64,000 nt of DNA from Nostoc sp. CENA543 (GTDB lineage Bacteria; Cyanobacteriota; Cyanobacteriia; Cyanobacteriales; Nostocaceae). How positions within the stretch are numbered: the first letter of the stretch is position 1; each line of letters opens with the position of its first letter. Below, one piece after another: positions 8,040-16,233 of the stretch. The translations under genes and the position numbers were made by a program. The notes below the pieces were generated by a model, which worked only from the letters and a program-made list of their open reading frames with translations, ran no database searches and had not been told where the DNA came from. The stretch covers positions 5,898,501 to 5,962,500 of the forward strand of contig NZ_CP023278.1 of assembly GCF_002896875.1 (NCBI RefSeq), written 5' to 3'.

Positions 8040-9230
8040 ATGAAATTGCATTACATACTGTCAAGCACACTAACAAGTATCTCAATTATCCTGTTATATC
8101 AACCAGGAGCGAAAGCAATTTGTAGTAATAATCAAGTAGATGCGATCGCTGAAAAAGTTACTGTATTAATTGACAGTTCAAAACCAGGTTCTGGGGTAAT
8201 TATTCAACATCAAGGAAACACTTATACAGTTTTGACTGCTTATCATGTAGTTAAAGACCGGAATCTGAAGTATGAAGTAGTTACACCAGATAAGCAACGC
8301 TATCAACTTAACTATCAGACAGTAAAACGTTTAGCCAATCATATTGACTTAGCAATTGTACAGTTTAATAGTAACAGCAATTACCTCAAAGCCAAGATTG
8401 GGAATTCGGATCTAATTAAAAGACGCAGTAAAGTTTATGTAGCTGGTTTTCCTGTTAAAACAGCAGGGGTAAGAGTATCTATTTACGATTGTCGCAACGG
8501 CGAAGTTATTGCAAATACATCTCAGGAATCTCCAGGAGATGGCTACACTTTGATTTATGACAATCCCACCTTACCAGGGATGAGTGGTGGGGGAGTGCTG
8601 AATTCTCAAGGAGAAGTAATCGGGATTCATGGGCAAGGCGAAGCTGCCAAGAATGTCGAATTTGATCGGATAAATCCTAGTATTGGTACTGTGAAATCAG
8701 GTAGAAATGCAGGTATTCCCAGCCGTATTTTTTTGCCATTATTAGCCAGAATGGGCGTAGATGTAGAACTAAGTACATCAAGAATAGAACTACCAGGAAA
8801 TCCAACAATCGACAGGTTGAATGAATTATTAGTTCAAGGTAATTGGCAGGAAGCTGATGAAGAAACAAAGTGGCTGATGTTACGCATGAGTCAAACTAAT
8901 GGGGTGCTAAATGAGCAAGGTATCTCTCGATTATCTTGCAGCAATCTTAGCCAAATTAATCATTCCTGGATGACGAACAGTCAAGGGAGATTTGGCTTTT
9001 CTGTCCAAGCACGAACATGGAAAAATTTATTTGGCAACAAATTTGAATCTACTAATAAGTATTTTGAGAGTTTTGCTACTGAAGTTGGTTGGCGTTATCG
9101 CGGTAGATTCTTATCAAGTAGCCAAACTAATTATTCCTTAAATGCTCCTGTTGGACACCTTCCTAGATCATTTTTAGATGGGCCGATTTGGGGACGATTT
9201 ATTGCGTATCTAGATACTTGCAAGATATAA
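8040..9230 (+). CDS. Exported trypsin-like protease with C-terminal GUN4 domain
   Basis: A 396-residue two-domain protein. A signal peptide (about 1-26, ending GAKAI) is followed by a trypsin-like domain with His69 (TAYHVV), Asp103 (HIDLAIVQF) and Ser182 (LPGMSGGGVLNSQG). After a linker, residues about 254-394 form a GUN4 domain: LLVQGNWQEADEETKWLM, then QGRFGFSVQ, then NAPVGHLPRS. GUN4 normally binds porphyrins and stimulates Mg-chelatase in the cytosol, so an exported copy joined to a protease is unusual. AGGAGA at 8027-8032 supports the start. The protease is closely related in layout to its upstream neighbour. Confidence 0.87.
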   Translation: MKLHYILSSTLTSISIILLYQPGAKAICSNNQVDAIAEKVTVLIDSSKPGSGVIIQHQGNTYTVLTAYHVVKDRNLKYEVVTPDKQRYQLNYQTVKRLANHIDLAIVQFNSNSNYLKAKIGNSDLIKRRSKVYVAGFPVKTAGVRVSIYDCRNGEVIANTSQESPGDGYTLIYDNPTLPGMSGGGVLNSQGEVIGIHGQGEAAKNVEFDRINPSIGTVKSGRNAGIPSRIFLPLLARMGVDVELSTSRIELPGNPTIDRLNELLVQGNWQEADEETKWLMLRMSQTNGVLNEQGISRLSCSNLSQINHSWMTNSQGRFGFSVQARTWKNLFGNKFESTNKYFESFATEVGWRYRGRFLSSSQTNYSLNAPVGHLPRSFLDGPIWGRFIAYLDTCKI

Positions 9231-9291
9231 TAAATACAAGTAGTTATTTACTAAATAAATCTCCAGAAACTATTATTCACATAAGTCAAAT

Positions 9292-9918
9292 ATGCACCGT
9301 AAATCACATTATTTATCTAAATTTTTCAAGATATTTATACTATCAACTCCCTTATTAATGACTCAATCTTTGCCTAGCTTGGCGCAATCTTTACCTACTA
9401 GCGCAGAAGTTGGTTTTGAAGTAGAAGGTCAATCAGAACTCAATCAAATAGTTTTACCTTTATTTAGGTATGTGGGTGAATGTCCTAGCTCGGAAACTTA
9501 TATAGGTAAAGTTAAAGCCTGGTTTACATCTTCAACTGAACCACCAAAAGTTGGTAGAAGAGTAATTATCAGAAACATTTCCAGGGGAATGTCTCCTGAT
9601 AAATTTCCATTCACTGACAGGGATTATAGTAATGGAAGAGCTTCCGAATCAACAGAAATAACTTTCGGCACTAAGCATCGTAATAGTGTATTTGTTGTCA
9701 AAGGTAAGGAAAATGAATTTGAATATGAGATTAGGCAAGATAATTCAGTAATAGAAAGGGGAGAATTTACTGCTTTTGTGAGAGGTAGTTCTACAGTTTC
9801 TGAAATTACCAGAAATAAAATAGAAGTGGATAAAGGATACTGTAGAGTCGATGCCCTTTTTTGTCCTAGAAATCAATGGGTATCAAATAAAGTACGCAGG
9901 TGTCCTGGCGAAAATTAA
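9292..9918 (+). CDS. Exported Cys-containing protein, unknown function
   Basis: A 208-residue protein with a signal peptide (hydrophobic residues about 11-30, cleavage near SLAQS at 28-32). The mature protein is beta-rich and hydrophilic. It has one Cys near residue 60 (GECPS) and three near the C-terminus (GYCRVD, LFCPRN, RRCPGE), a pattern that suggests disulphides outside the cytoplasm. I do not recognise a family. It is the last of four consecutive plus-strand genes for exported proteins (6504-9918), so a shared extracytoplasmic role is likely but unproven. Confidence 0.65.
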   Translation: MHRKSHYLSKFFKIFILSTPLLMTQSLPSLAQSLPTSAEVGFEVEGQSELNQIVLPLFRYVGECPSSETYIGKVKAWFTSSTEPPKVGRRVIIRNISRGMSPDKFPFTDRDYSNGRASESTEITFGTKHRNSVFVVKGKENEFEYEIRQDNSVIERGEFTAFVRGSSTVSEITRNKIEVDKGYCRVDALFCPRNQWVSNKVRRCPGEN

Positions 9919-10301
9919 GACTAATTTCACAGGGAATCTTCACAAATTTAAGGAATGGACATTTGTGATCAACCAGTTTGTTGAAGATTTGGTTAGTCTA
10001 TTACTGTGCTAGCTAAATATTCAACAAATTATTTTTGTTAACTTTATAAAAACTTTATAAATTCTAGAAAAGAATCGAAAAGATGGGTAGGTAGTTTTAA
10101 ATGAAGTGAACCCAACATAGACAAGATTTTGACAGATTGATTTGAAAAACGAAATTCAATCTACATTTGTAGTAATTATTTTTTGAATTGGCATTACTAT
10201 ATCAGTAGTATACAATATGCAAATTATGAGCAGCAAAGATTGTGCCAAACATCAGCCATAACATAATCTAAATTTATCCACATCTGACGTGTTTTTAAAA
10301 G
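9919..10301. other. Intergenic region between convergent genes
   Basis: This 383-bp AT-rich stretch separates the convergent exported-protein gene and kinase gene. I see no long coding sequence and no strong hairpin with a T tract; nothing else was recognised. Confidence 0.5.
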
Positions 10302-11753
10302 CTAATTAATCTCTAAAGATGTCAACATATTTTGTACTTCTCCAATGAAACTGTTATAATCACCCAATTTAGCTGTATAAGTAATTGTATATGCTTGATT
10401 ACCTTTAACTAGTAAAAATTTGTGTATTTTTAAATTAGTTTTATTATCCTTGCCAGTCAAAACTAACTGAGTTACTGTGTTTTTACCTATCTGTGTGTTC
10501 TTCTCTTCAAGTATATTTGCTGCTTCTAGAGTTTTTTTGATTTCTTGTTTAGTTTCATTTTGAAAGCTTTTCAATCCTCCAGAATACTGCTCAATTCTAA
10601 TTGTAATTTTCTCTAAAAATTTATCAGAATTATTTTGTTTGGGCGAAATAAAATTAACTATTTCTTTAGTGATTATGTTATTCACATCTTCCTTTTGCCA
10701 ATCTCTTGGGTATTTTAGCTTGATGCCATATTCATGATTTTCATATGTCAGTAAATCTTTGGGCTGGCTCATATAAATATAGGCAATTATTAAAACAATT
10801 CCGGCACTCATGATGATGCCTATTGTTTTAGGTAGAAACTTAATAAAATTAGAATGATTTTTAACGGGATGTGATGATTTAAGATTAACAGTTTGATGTT
10901 GCGTTACTGTTTTACCAGAACTAGATAAACTTTGAATTGCTTGCAGTGCTGAACCTGCGGACTGATAACGCTGGCGAAAGTCATAACGCACCATTTTATC
11001 TAAAATGTCCCCTAGTTTTTTGCTAACGTTGGTGTGCTTGCGCCAAATTATTTGACCTGTTTTAGAGTCTTCTTCTAATTCATCAGGCAATAAACCTGTG
11101 AGTGCTTGAATACCAATTATGCCTACAGCATAAATATCGCTACTCAGTTGTGGCTTACCCTTTTCCTGTTCTCTTGGCATATAGTTGCGTGTACCAGCCA
11201 CGGTGGGATTTCGCTGACTTTGAGTTTTGAGGGTAGTATTATCCATTTCTTTGACAATACCAAAATCAATTAAAACTATTTTCTGATCTGAGGTACGTCT
11301 GCGAATGTTATCAGGTTTTAAATCGCGGTGAATTACTTTAGATTCATGTACAAATGCTAAAACTTCTAAAATTTCTTGTAAAAGTTTAATTACCTGATTT
11401 TCTGTCAGTGGTTTTTGCTTAGGAGGTAATTCTTCAGTGATGTCATGACCTACAATTAGTTCCTGAACTATATAGGATTCTTGATTTTCGGTGATGTGTG
11501 CTAAAAGTCGAGGAATTTGGTCATGATTGCCTAATTGTTTTAGTGTCTTTGCTTCTCGCTCAAATAACTCTTTTGCCTTGATTAAAGTATTGGGATCATT
11601 ACTTAATGGCGTGAACTGCTTGACTATGCAATGCGGATGTCCAGGTATATCAATATCTTTGGCTAAAAAGGTCGTTCCAAATCCTCCTTGTCCTAAACGC
11701 TGGATAATTTCGTAACGTCCTTTAATAATCTTGCCCATAAGATTCACCCTCAC
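10302..11753 (-). CDS. Membrane Ser/Thr protein kinase with PsbP-like outer domain
   Basis: A 483-residue Hanks-type kinase. Glycine loop LGQGGFGTTF is at 20-29, catalytic Lys at 45, HRDLKPDN at 142-149 and DFG at 163-165. One transmembrane helix (about 308-328) follows. Residues about 332-483, starting YENHEYGIKLKYPRDW, look like a PsbP/MOG1-type domain outside the membrane, which would be the sensor. The Met at residue 6 (base 11738, MGKIIKGRYEII) is the more likely start. It is convergent with the exported protease group, whose products share its compartment, so sensing one of them is possible but only an inference. Confidence 0.9.
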   Translation of the reverse strand: MRVNLMGKIIKGRYEIIQRLGQGGFGTTFLAKDIDIPGHPHCIVKQFTPLSNDPNTLIKAKELFEREAKTLKQLGNHDQIPRLLAHITENQESYIVQELIVGHDITEELPPKQKPLTENQVIKLLQEILEVLAFVHESKVIHRDLKPDNIRRRTSDQKIVLIDFGIVKEMDNTTLKTQSQRNPTVAGTRNYMPREQEKGKPQLSSDIYAVGIIGIQALTGLLPDELEEDSKTGQIIWRKHTNVSKKLGDILDKMVRYDFRQRYQSAGSALQAIQSLSSSGKTVTQHQTVNLKSSHPVKNHSNFIKFLPKTIGIIMSAGIVLIIAYIYMSQPKDLLTYENHEYGIKLKYPRDWQKEDVNNIITKEIVNFISPKQNNSDKFLEKITIRIEQYSGGLKSFQNETKQEIKKTLEAANILEEKNTQIGKNTVTQLVLTGKDNKTNLKIHKFLLVKGNQAYTITYTAKLGDYNSFIGEVQNMLTSLEIN

Positions 11754-12056
11754 CTTCTCTTCAGAAAGTCACTGTTGACTCCTGTCTGGTTCATTGTGGC
11801 ACACAATACCAAAGAAGATGGGAAAAAATATGCTTTTACGTGATATCTGAATAGTAAATTAAAAAGATTAGCCAATCACTTCCTTAATCATTAAAGTGAT
11901 GAGTTGTTATTAAGGATGAGAAAATATATCAAATAAGTATTTTGGGCTTGATTCATCTCCATAGCCTTCGGAAAAGCTATTTTATCTGGTAAATATCTCT
12001 GATTGGGATGCTCCCCAAAAATATGGTTATAGGGCGGGATGTTCCCGCCACTAAAA
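11754..12056. other. Intergenic region with hairpin after icd
   Basis: This 303-bp stretch between icd and the kinase gene contains a perfect 7-bp-stem hairpin (GGCGGGA, 3-base loop, TCCCGCC) at 12033-12049, eight bases beyond the icd stop, and a smaller TTGGG...CCCCAA hairpin at about 12003-12018. No T tract follows, so the role as terminator is uncertain. The right part must include the kinase promoter. Confidence 0.55.
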
Positions 12057-13478
12057 TTAACCGAAATGTTTGATAATTGCGTCAGCAAATTCAGAACATT
12101 TGAGTGGTTCTACGGCTGGTTCAAGTAATCTAGCTAAATCGTAGGTAACTTGACGGTTAGCGATCGCCTCCCCTAAACCTTTCTTAATCAGGTCTGCGGC
12201 TTCTTGCCAACCCAAATATTCCAACATCATCACACCCGATAAAATCACCGAACCTGGGTTAATTTTGTCTAATCCGGCGTGTTTGGGTGCTGTCCCGTGG
12301 GTAGCTTCAAAAACGGCGCAAGCATCGCCAATATTCGCGCCAGGCCCCATTCCTAAGCCACCAACAATGGCAGCAGCCGCATCAGACAAATAATCACCGT
12401 TTAAGTTCATTGTCGCCAGAATCGAATATTCATCTGGTCTGGTTTGGATTTGTTGGAAGATGCTGTCAGCAATCCGGTCATTGACCATGATTTTTTCTTT
12501 CCACTTGCCATTCCCGTGGCTTGACCAAATTGAGTTAAGAACTGTTTCTACTTCCTTGACAATTTGGGCTTTCTTCTCTTGGGTCAGGGCATCAAAACCA
12601 GGATCAATCAGACGGGCGTTTTCTTCTAGGGAAATATTGGCATTTTTCTCTTTGTTGCTGAGAATCCAAGATTCCCTTTCAGTGACGCACTCTTGGCGGA
12701 ATTCGGTGGTAGCTAGTTCATAACCCCAATCCCGAAACGCGCCTTCGGTGTACTTCATGATGTTACCCTTATGCACCAGTGTTACCTGTTGCTTATGTTT
12801 GGGTAATGTCAAGGCGTGTTTGATGGCGCGACGCACCAGACGTTGTGAACCGGTTTTACTGATGGGTTTAATCCCTATACCAGCATCGAGAGGAATTTGC
12901 TTTTTCCCGTGTTCTGGGGTGGCGGGGATGAGTTCTTTGTTGAGAATGGAGATTAAGCGATCGCCAATTTCGCTACCTTGCTTCCACTCAATCCCCAAAT
13001 AAATGTCCTCTGTATTTTCCCGATAAACAATCACATCTAGCTTTTCGGGGTTTTTGTGAGGCGATGGCGTACCAGCGTAATAACGACAAGGACGCACGCA
13101 AGCGTACAAGTCAAAAATTTGTCTGAGTGCCACATTCAAAGACCGGATACCACCACCCACAGGAGTGGTCAAAGGGCCTTTAATCGCCACACCATACTCC
13201 CTAATAGCTGTGAGAGTATCTTCCGGTAAATACTGATAAGTACCGTATAAATCGCAGGCTTCATCACCAGCGTAAACCTTAAACCAACTAATTTGACGTT
13301 TACCCTGATATGCTTTAGCTACCGCCGCATCTAGTACCTTTTGGGTGGCTGGCCAAATATCAATACCCGTCCCATCTCCGCGAATAAAGGGGATAATGGG
13401 ATTGTCTGGTACAACAGGCTCACCATTTTTGAAGGTGATTTTTGCACCAGTTGTAGGGGGGTTAATCTTTTCGTACAT
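12057..13478 (-). CDS. icd: NADP-dependent isocitrate dehydrogenase
   Basis: Converts isocitrate to 2-oxoglutarate with reduction of NADP+. In cyanobacteria this supplies the carbon skeleton for GS/GOGAT ammonium assimilation and the effector of NtcA. The 473-residue length is normal for the cyanobacterial enzyme, which carries an insert relative to E. coli Icd. Key features are the substrate Ser loop [13 protein letters not shown] near 107-119, the YRENTEDIY motif near 151-159, the [17 protein letters not shown] block, NGDYLSD and [19 protein letters not shown]. The ATG at 13478 fits. The same-strand fragment at 6220-6333 is a decayed partial copy of its 3' end. Confidence 0.97.
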   Translation of the reverse strand: MYEKINPPTTGAKITFKNGEPVVPDNPIIPFIRGDGTGIDIWPATQKVLDAAVAKAYQGKRQISWFKVYAGDEACDLYGTYQYLPEDTLTAIREYGVAIKGPLTTPVGGGIRSLNVALRQIFDLYACVRPCRYYAGTPSPHKNPEKLDVIVYRENTEDIYLGIEWKQGSEIGDRLISILNKELIPATPEHGKKQIPLDAGIGIKPISKTGSQRLVRRAIKHALTLPKHKQQVTLVHKGNIMKYTEGAFRDWGYELATTEFRQECVTERESWILSNKEKNANISLEENARLIDPGFDALTQEKKAQIVKEVETVLNSIWSSHGNGKWKEKIMVNDRIADSIFQQIQTRPDEYSILATMNLNGDYLSDAAAAIVGGLGMGPGANIGDACAVFEATHGTAPKHAGLDKINPGSVILSGVMMLEYLGWQEAADLIKKGLGEAIANRQVTYDLARLLEPAVEPLKCSEFADAIIKHFG

Positions 13479-13824
13479 ACTTCACACACTCCACAAAGAT
13501 ACGCCGCCGGCGAGAAGATTCTTTTTGTCTAGGCTTGCAAATTTTACTGTAGATATTGGGGATTGGGGACTGGGGATTGGGGATTAGGAAAACTTCTTCC
13601 TTGTCTTCCCTGACACCCTTATACCCTTACACCCTTACACCCCTATCTTCTTGATGAGCAGACTTTCCCCCTATTTCCCTTGTACAGCATTTAGGGATTC
13701 CAGTACAGGTTGCAGTGAAACTGTCGCAATTTTGTACGATCAAAAATAGTAAACTACTTTTCGCTATCACTGCTTGAATAGATTAAAGCTAGATAGCCAA
13801 TTGCTTTTTCACGCTTCCATTAAC
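13479..13824. other. Divergent promoter region icd / gun4 with repeats
   Basis: This 346-bp region separates divergent icd and gun4. It holds GGGGATT/GGGGACT heptamers at about 13556-13588 and CCCTTACA-type heptamers at about 13612-13643. No perfect GTA-N8-TAC NtcA box was seen by eye upstream of icd, although icd is NtcA-controlled in some cyanobacteria. Confidence 0.6.
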
Positions 13825-14553
13825 ATGAGTAACAGCATGACAGACCCAATGATTGTATCAAGCACTGGTAATGAGATTGATTCCCTAAGAGAAAAGTTAA
13901 TCGCTGGGTCTATCCAAGTCCAACAACAGATCATCCCACAGTTAGCTGCTTTAGGTAATGAGGGATTGAATGTGTTAATGGAGTTTTTATTGCAACGTCG
14001 CGATCGCCCAGCGACTTGGATTGATGGCAAAGCTTACCATTGCCTTTACAACTGTGATGCACCCCAAGTCCAGGAACTTCTCCAAAATCACTTTCCTGAA
14101 GGCATTGTACCTCTAAAATCAGATGCAGGTGTGAATTACAATCCTTTGCAACAATTACTAGCTGCTCAAGATTTTCAAGCAGCTGATCTGATGACAATTC
14201 AAAAAATGTGTGAATTGGCAGGGGAGACGGCAGTGCAGAGAAAATGGTTATATTTTACCGAGGTAGATAGTTTTCCTTCAGTAGATTTACATACTATCAA
14301 TAATCTGTGGATCGTTCATTCTGAGGGGAAATTTGGGTTTTCAGTCCAGCGTGAACTCTGGTTGAGTCTGGGTAAAAATTGGGACAATCTCTGGACTAAA
14401 ATCGGCTGGAAAAGTGGCAACAATTGGACAAGATACCCCAATGAATTTACTTGGGATTTAAGCGCGCCTAGAGGACATTTACCACTTTCTAATCAATTGC
14501 GGGGAGTGCGTGTCATAGCTTCGTTATTCGCTCATCCTGCATGGTCTAAGTAA
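13825..14553 (+). CDS. gun4: GUN4, porphyrin-binding activator of Mg-chelatase
   Basis: GUN4 binds protoporphyrin IX and Mg-protoporphyrin and stimulates the ChlH subunit of Mg-chelatase in chlorophyll synthesis. The protein resembles Synechocystis Sll0558 throughout: an N-terminal helical repeat-like part, then the GUN4 core with WLYFTEVDSFPSVDLHTIN, then GKFGFSVQRELWLS, WTKIGWKSGNNWTRYP and DLSAPRGHLPLSNQLRGVRV. The frame is open back to a TTG at 13774, but the ATG at 13825 (MSNSMTDP, 242 residues) matches the usual length better. It is divergent from icd and followed by hicBA. Confidence 0.93.
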   Translation: MSNSMTDPMIVSSTGNEIDSLREKLIAGSIQVQQQIIPQLAALGNEGLNVLMEFLLQRRDRPATWIDGKAYHCLYNCDAPQVQELLQNHFPEGIVPLKSDAGVNYNPLQQLLAAQDFQAADLMTIQKMCELAGETAVQRKWLYFTEVDSFPSVDLHTINNLWIVHSEGKFGFSVQRELWLSLGKNWDNLWTKIGWKSGNNWTRYPNEFTWDLSAPRGHLPLSNQLRGVRVIASLFAHPAWSK

Positions 14554-14575
14554 TTTAGCAAAAATCGAGTTCATT

Positions 14576-14794
14576 ATGCACAATACTGCCAAGCGAGAAT
14601 TTTACGTAATTATTGAACGCGATGAAGACGGTTACTATATCGGAGAAGTACCACAACTCAAAGCTTGTTATAGCCAAGGAGAAACCATTGATGAATTAAT
14701 GACGAATATTAAAGAGGTAATTGAACTGTGTTTACAATCTGAAAATAATGAAGTAATGCCTGAATTTATTGGTATACAAAAGGTAGTAGTTTAA
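14576..14794 (+). CDS. hicB: HicB-family antitoxin
   Basis: A 72-residue protein with the partial RNase H-like fold of HicB: FYVIIERDEDGYYIGEVPQL, then CYSQGETIDELMTNIKEVIELCL. It lacks an obvious C-terminal DNA-binding domain, as is common in short HicB forms. It lies directly before hicA, and the stop and start overlap as TAATG, so the two are translationally coupled. HicB neutralises HicA by binding it. The gene order here is hicB first. Confidence 0.88.
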   Translation: MHNTAKREFYVIIERDEDGYYIGEVPQLKACYSQGETIDELMTNIKEVIELCLQSENNEVMPEFIGIQKVVV

Positions 14795-15021
14795 TGCCAA
14801 AAATGCCTATATTAACAGGAACGGAGGTGATAAAAACTCTTGAGAAAATTGGTTTTCAAGTAGTACGCCAGAAAGGTAGTCATGTCCAGATGGAAAATGA
14901 AGATGGACGCTTAGTAACTATTCCTGTTCATCCTGGTAAAACAATTGGTAAAGGTTTACTCCGCAAAATACTACGCGATGTTGAATTAACAAGAGAGGAG
15001 TTTATTGCTTTACTAAATTAA
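14794..15021 (+). CDS. hicA: HicA-family mRNA interferase toxin
   Basis: A 75-residue protein with a double-stranded-RNA-binding-like fold. The catalytic His is at position 30 in RQKGSHVQM, followed by VTIPVHPGKTIGKGLLRKIL, the hallmark of HicA. HicA toxins cleave mRNA and slow growth unless bound by HicB. It overlaps hicB by one base and nothing suggests it is broken. Whether the pair is active, or a domesticated chromosomal pair, cannot be told from sequence. Confidence 0.9.
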   Translation: MPKMPILTGTEVIKTLEKIGFQVVRQKGSHVQMENEDGRLVTIPVHPGKTIGKGLLRKILRDVELTREEFIALLN

Positions 15022-15075
15022 TTTAAATAGGACAATTACCTTAGTCATAGCTAATTCCAAATATCAAATTGCATC

Positions 15076-16158
15076 ATGGCAAAAGTTGTTTTAGAAGATA
15101 TCAAGCGTAGATTTAACAACGTCACCGCCATTGAGGATATTTCTTTTGAAATTCCCGATGGTGAGTTTTGGGTGTTAGTCGGCCCTTCTGGGTGTGGGAA
15201 GTCTACAATTTTACGGACGATCGCAGGCTTAGAAACAGCCACATCTGGCAAACTCTATATTGGGGAACAGTTGGTGAATAATATCCCAGCTAGAGCGCGA
15301 GATGTGGCGATGGTGTTTCAAAATTACGCACTGTATCCGCACATGACGGTGGCGGAAAATATCGCCTTTGGGTTGAAAATGCGGAAAGTTGATCAGAAAA
15401 TCATTCAAGATAGAGTGGTGAGTGTAGCGCGATCGCTCTCTTTAGAACCGCTTTTAGAACGTAAACCCAAACAACTCTCTGGTGGACAACAACAACGGGT
15501 AGCATTAGGGAGAGCGATCGCCCGTGAACCACAGGTATTTTTATTAGATGAACCACTGTCCAATTTAGATGCTCAACTGCGAGACGATACCAGAGCCGAA
15601 TTAAAACAGCTACATCAAAAATTTGGTATCACCACAGTTTACGTCACCCATGATCAAGTCGAAGCCATGACTTTAGCTGACAAAATTGTGGTACTCAATC
15701 GGGGCAGAATTCAGCAAATTGGTGAGCCACAAACTATTTATGCTCGTCCAGCTAATCGGATGGTGGCAACATTTTTAGGTAGTCCACCGATGAATATTTT
15801 ACCTGCAATTTATAAAAATAATTGTTTCGATGTCAGTGGGCAATTAATAGAAATTCCTGCATTTATTCAAGAGAAATTGCAGATTCCCCAGGGACAAAGT
15901 ATTGATTTAGGTATTCGCCCAGAATACATGACTATTAGTGATGACTCAGGACTGTTAGTCGAAGTGAAGGTGGTAGAACCTTTAGGAAGGGAAACCTTAG
16001 TCCGTGCTGGTTTACCTGATACGACAACATTATTGAGTATTCAGGTAGAAGGAGATGTGCGGTTAAATCCAGGCGATCGCTTGCATTTACAACTCGATTT
16101 ACATCAGTTATTTGTCTTTGATCCCAAAACCGGAGATAGGCTTTTTCCCCTAGATTAA
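15076..16158 (+). CDS. Sugar-type ABC transporter ATPase (UgpC/MalK family)
   Basis: A 360-residue ATPase of the MalK/UgpC/MsmK class. Walker A GPSGCGKST is at 36-44, the Q-loop Gln at 82, LSGGQ at 134-138, Walker B VFLLDEP at 154-160 and the D-loop SNLDAQLR soon after. The C-terminal third (about 240-360) is the OB/TOBE regulatory domain with IRPEYM near residue 277-282. Such ATPases often serve several sugar importers. No permease or binding-protein gene is adjacent, so it is an orphan and its substrate is not known; carbohydrate or glycerol-phosphate is likely. Confidence 0.9.
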   Translation: MAKVVLEDIKRRFNNVTAIEDISFEIPDGEFWVLVGPSGCGKSTILRTIAGLETATSGKLYIGEQLVNNIPARARDVAMVFQNYALYPHMTVAENIAFGLKMRKVDQKIIQDRVVSVARSLSLEPLLERKPKQLSGGQQQRVALGRAIAREPQVFLLDEPLSNLDAQLRDDTRAELKQLHQKFGITTVYVTHDQVEAMTLADKIVVLNRGRIQQIGEPQTIYARPANRMVATFLGSPPMNILPAIYKNNCFDVSGQLIEIPAFIQEKLQIPQGQSIDLGIRPEYMTISDDSGLLVEVKVVEPLGRETLVRAGLPDTTTLLSIQVEGDVRLNPGDRLHLQLDLHQLFVFDPKTGDRLFPLD

Positions 16159-16233
16159 CTGGAATTTCATATTAACTATCAAATGCCTCTAGATACACAT
16201 TCATATTAGAGGTAAACTTGCATCTGGCTATAT

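Noticed and set aside
11891-12088. 65-codon minus-strand frame overlapping the end of icd
   Set aside because: It runs through the icd stop region and a hairpin in another frame; composition is noise-like.
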